Of a DNA stretch of 36,685 bases, positions 34,923 to 36,685 are shown one piece after another. The stretch is taken from positions 1 through 36,685 of the forward strand of contig NZ_BCXJ01000011.1 of NCBI RefSeq assembly GCF_001598215.1. Reading direction: 5' to 3'. The position numbers and the translations under genes were made by a program. The notes beneath the pieces were generated by a model, which ran no database searches, was not told the DNA's origin, and saw nothing but the letters and a program-made list of their open reading frames with translations. This DNA is from Shouchella clausii. Lineage in GTDB: Bacteria > Bacillota > Bacilli > Bacillales > Bacillaceae_D. The first letter of the stretch is position 1, and each line of letters starts with the position of its first letter.

Positions 34923-35888
34923 ATGGGGTGTGTATATAAAGTGGAGCGTTTAACTTTTTTTGATTCAGCTTCTTTTACGCGGAACTATTTATTTGAACGT
35001 TATCAAAGCCAGTCATACGATCATGCATCCTCTATGAGTTATCAAAATTGTTACCGGTTTATGTACCAATTGCAGCATGGTTGTTTGTACTTAGCTCAAG
35101 CACAAGTAGCTCCTTTTGCGATCAAACCTATGCTTTTATTTTATGGCCTTTCTCAGCTAATCAAATCTTGTGTTTTATCTGTCGACCCTGATTACCCTGA
35201 AAATGCTGCCGTGCTGGCCCATGGCATCACAACGAGAAAGAGAAAGAAGCAAGGCTACTCTTTTTTAGAAGACGAAGTGAAAGAGCAACGGAACGGCCTT
35301 TATCCTCACATGATTAAAAAATTGTTTCACATGGAACACTCGGAGAATAAATACGCAATGAAAGCTTTACTTAAACAACTTCCTGAAATGCATGCTTGTT
35401 TTGCATTCCTGGTTAATGAAGAACCTTTTATGAAAGGAAAATGGGCTGCCGCCGATAGGATGGTTTTCGAACCGACCTTGCTTGACTTGTATCATATGAC
35501 TGCTAGCCGCTTTCAACAATACGCACTCGAGCAAATGCGAAAGCTCGTGCCAAAAACGCGAACGATTACCGTAGTAGAAACAAAACAGCAAGTAGAAATC
35601 CATTTTGCAAACGCCCAAGCAGCAAAAAACGCTGCTCCCCCTTTTCATTTTGATGAAGATGGCTCCCCCCTCATCCATCGTTCAAAAGCCAATCACTTAC
35701 CATTGCCTGAATTGGCTATTTACTATCTCGTGCTTTATAACTTGAGCATGATCTGCCGTTATGAAACGGAATGGTGGGGAGAACGAATCCATACAATGGA
35801 TTGTGATGAGATCCCATTTATTAAACAATTTCTAGACACAGTCCAAGCACGGACAAAGAAGCTTATCGAACGTCAGTTATTTCAATAA
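34923..35888 (+). CDS. yaaC: YaaC-family protein of unknown function
   Basis: A protein of about 321 residues, soluble and without signal peptide or membrane helix. Visible segments include ENCYRF-like SYQNCYRFMYQLQHGCLYLAQ, IKPMLLFYGLSQLIKSCVL, VLAHGITTRKRKKQGYSFLEDEVKEQRNGLYP and LPELAIYYLVLYNLSMICRYETEWWGE, the pattern of the Bacillus YaaC family, which is encoded divergently from guaB. No catalytic motif is recognised. The start is uncertain: ATG at 34923 has no clear ribosome-binding site, GTG at 34941 has weak GGGGTG upstream, and GTG at 34914 is also in frame. Confidence 0.82.
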   Translation: MGCVYKVERLTFFDSASFTRNYLFERYQSQSYDHASSMSYQNCYRFMYQLQHGCLYLAQAQVAPFAIKPMLLFYGLSQLIKSCVLSVDPDYPENAAVLAHGITTRKRKKQGYSFLEDEVKEQRNGLYPHMIKKLFHMEHSENKYAMKALLKQLPEMHACFAFLVNEEPFMKGKWAAADRMVFEPTLLDLYHMTASRFQQYALEQMRKLVPKTRTITVVETKQQVEIHFANAQAAKNAAPPFHFDEDGSPLIHRSKANHLPLPELAIYYLVLYNLSMICRYETEWWGERIHTMDCDEIPFIKQFLDTVQARTKKLIERQLFQ

Positions 35889-35960
35889 GAAACCATACAA
35901 CACGTTGTCTTGAACAATGGAAATTTTGGGTCCAAACGATTGCTTATATATGGCAACGTT

Positions 35961-36136
35961 CTGGCTCCGGGATCTTTTTCTACGGGGATGCTGCGCGTGA
36001 TGCTTTTTCAACGAAGTCGTTCAGGTAGTCTTACGAAAATGATCCCTGCTGGCTCCGGGATCTTTTCCTACGGGGAAGTCGGGCATGGGGCTTTTCCTAG
36101 GAAGTCGTTCAGGTAGTCTTACGAAAATGATCCCTA
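35961..36136. repeat. Two tandem 88-bp repeats
   Basis: Copy 1 (35961-36048) and copy 2 (36049-36136) share CTGGCTCCGGGATCTTTT at the start and an identical 3' third (AAGTCGTTCAGGTAGTC, then TTACGAAAATGATCCCT). The middle is more diverged. In each unit GGGATCTTTTCCTA (or its near copy) can pair with TACGAAAATGATCCC, so each can fold into a long stem-loop. They lie between the yaaC 3' end and the rrn terminator. The open frames across them are not gene-like. Confidence 0.85.
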
Positions 36137-36273
36137 CGTCTCCCAGGAGGACACGAGGCTGTTCTGTGATGTCTATTCACGTAGCATTTCTATAGGCGCT
36201 TATCTCCATACGTTTAAGTATGTACTTTAACACTCCTTCTTCAAAGCAGCACTCTTTTGCTTCTGCACTTAAC

Positions 36274-36300
36274 AAAAAAGACACCTATTCAGGTGTCTTT
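36274..36300 (-). terminator. rRNA operon terminator
   Basis: A perfect 10-bp stem AAAGACACCT/AGGTGTCTTT (36277-36300) with the T run at 36274-36279 on the minus strand, 8 bases after the 5S 3' end. Confidence 0.9.
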
Positions 36301-36307
36301 AGTATTT

Positions 36308-36423
36308 GCCCGGCAACGTCCTACTCTCGCGGGAGGAAGCCTCCAACTACCATCGGCGCAAAAGAGCTTAACGGCCGTGTTCGGCATGGGAACGGGTGTG
36401 ACCTCTTTGCCATTGTCACCGGA
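36308..36423 (-). rRNA. rrf: 5S ribosomal RNA
   Basis: The minus strand carries the 5S consensus: CAAAGAGGTCACACCCG, GTTCCCATGCCGAACACG, GTTAAGCTCTTTTGCGCCG, ATGGTAGTTGGAGG and GCGAGAGTAGGACG. The ends are set by pairing of CCGGTGAC with GTTGCCGG, giving about 116 nt; the exact termini are estimates. Open frames read across it are artefacts. Confidence 0.97.
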
Positions 36424-36657
36424 CTCTACTTCAGATAAGCTTCGGATTTCTTCGTCCAGTTCGCGTCTCTCAGTCGGTCACGTACGTTTGGGTACGCTCC
36501 CTTCTTCGAGCACTCCTGTCCTCGAACTCCTCGCTTCTCTTTGTCAATCGTTTCGCTTCAGATGCGGCGAAATTACTTCATCTGCTCTGAAGGATATGAA
36601 AAGAATCGGTGATTCTTTCAAAACTAAATCCGAAATACTCAACTGTCAAGAATGTAT
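36424..36657 (-). other. 23S-5S internal transcribed spacer
   Basis: About 234 bases between 23S and 5S, long for Bacillus. Several stems are visible (for example CGTACCCAAACGTACG and AGAATCACCGATTCT). No tRNA gene is present. The TTTTGAAAGAATC segment resembles rrn processing and antitermination sequence. Confidence 0.7.
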
Positions 36658-36685
36658 AGGATAAGTCCTCGACCGATTAGTATCA
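36658..36685 (-). rRNA. rrl: 23S ribosomal RNA, 3' end only
   Basis: The minus strand reads TGATACTAATCGGTCGAGGA followed by CTTATCC, the conserved 3' end of Bacillus 23S rRNA. The rest lies beyond the window. Confidence 0.92.

Noticed and set aside
35910-36664. Open frames across the tandem repeats, the 5S gene and the rRNA spacer
   Set aside because: They are read through rRNA or repeats and have no initiation signals; translations of 5S DNA are a known annotation artefact.

Overview
The window comes from the origin-proximal part of a low-to-mid-GC Bacillaceae chromosome. The best fit is an alkaliphilic Bacillus such as Shouchella (Bacillus) clausii; this is inferred from gene order and protein character, not from a search. 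It lies between two rRNA operons read on the minus strand: the 23S 3' end and 5S gene are at the right edge, and the promoter and leader of the next rrn operon are at the left edge. Read on the minus strand, the backbone follows the classical Bacillus order: rrn, (yaaC divergent), guaB, dacA, serS, ..., tRNA-Ser, tadA, scr (SRP RNA), dnaX, ebfC/yaaK, recR, yaaL, bofA, rrn.

Three departures stand out. First, the pdxS-pdxT pair that separates dacA and serS in B. subtilis is absent, and serS has no room for a T-box leader. Second, between serS and tRNA-Ser, where B. subtilis has dck, dgk, yaaH and yaaI, there is about 24 kb of accessory metabolism and transport. Third, a plus-strand pair encoding an ECF-type sigma factor and a second ClpP sits between dnaX and scr. 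Its promoter carries a perfect palindrome in the spacer.

The accessory block holds, from left to right: a peptide-type ABC transporter whose binding protein (minus) is divergent from its two permeases and two ATPases (plus); a glutamine/polar-amino-acid ABC transporter (minus); a small membrane PH-domain protein (plus); a five-gene minus-strand operon led by a DoeA/EutD-like ectoine hydrolase, followed by a trans-sulfuration-family PLP enzyme, an M20 deacylase, a short homoserine dehydrogenase and an aldehyde dehydrogenase; an NhaC-family antiporter; an ornithine aminotransferase plus glutamate dehydrogenase operon; a divergent RocR-like sigma-54 activator; a PucR-family regulator; and a nitrilase-family amidase.

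Read together, the block looks like a catabolic island feeding amino-acid-like compounds into central nitrogen metabolism. Ornithine/arginine would go to glutamate and 2-oxoglutarate under sigma-54 control: a textbook -24/-12 promoter and two tandem activator sites are visible upstream of rocD. Ectoine would be opened and deacetylated to 2,4-diaminobutyrate, then routed to aspartate semialdehyde, aspartate and perhaps homoserine. The ectoine assignment rests on the loss of the M24 metal ligands and on DoeA-type motifs. The steps after deacetylation are inference.

Intergenic structure is also informative. Most operons end in clear intrinsic terminators. A 200-bp hairpin-bounded intergenic element lies between serS and the nitrilase gene, and two tandem 88-bp hairpin-forming repeats lie downstream of the 5S gene.
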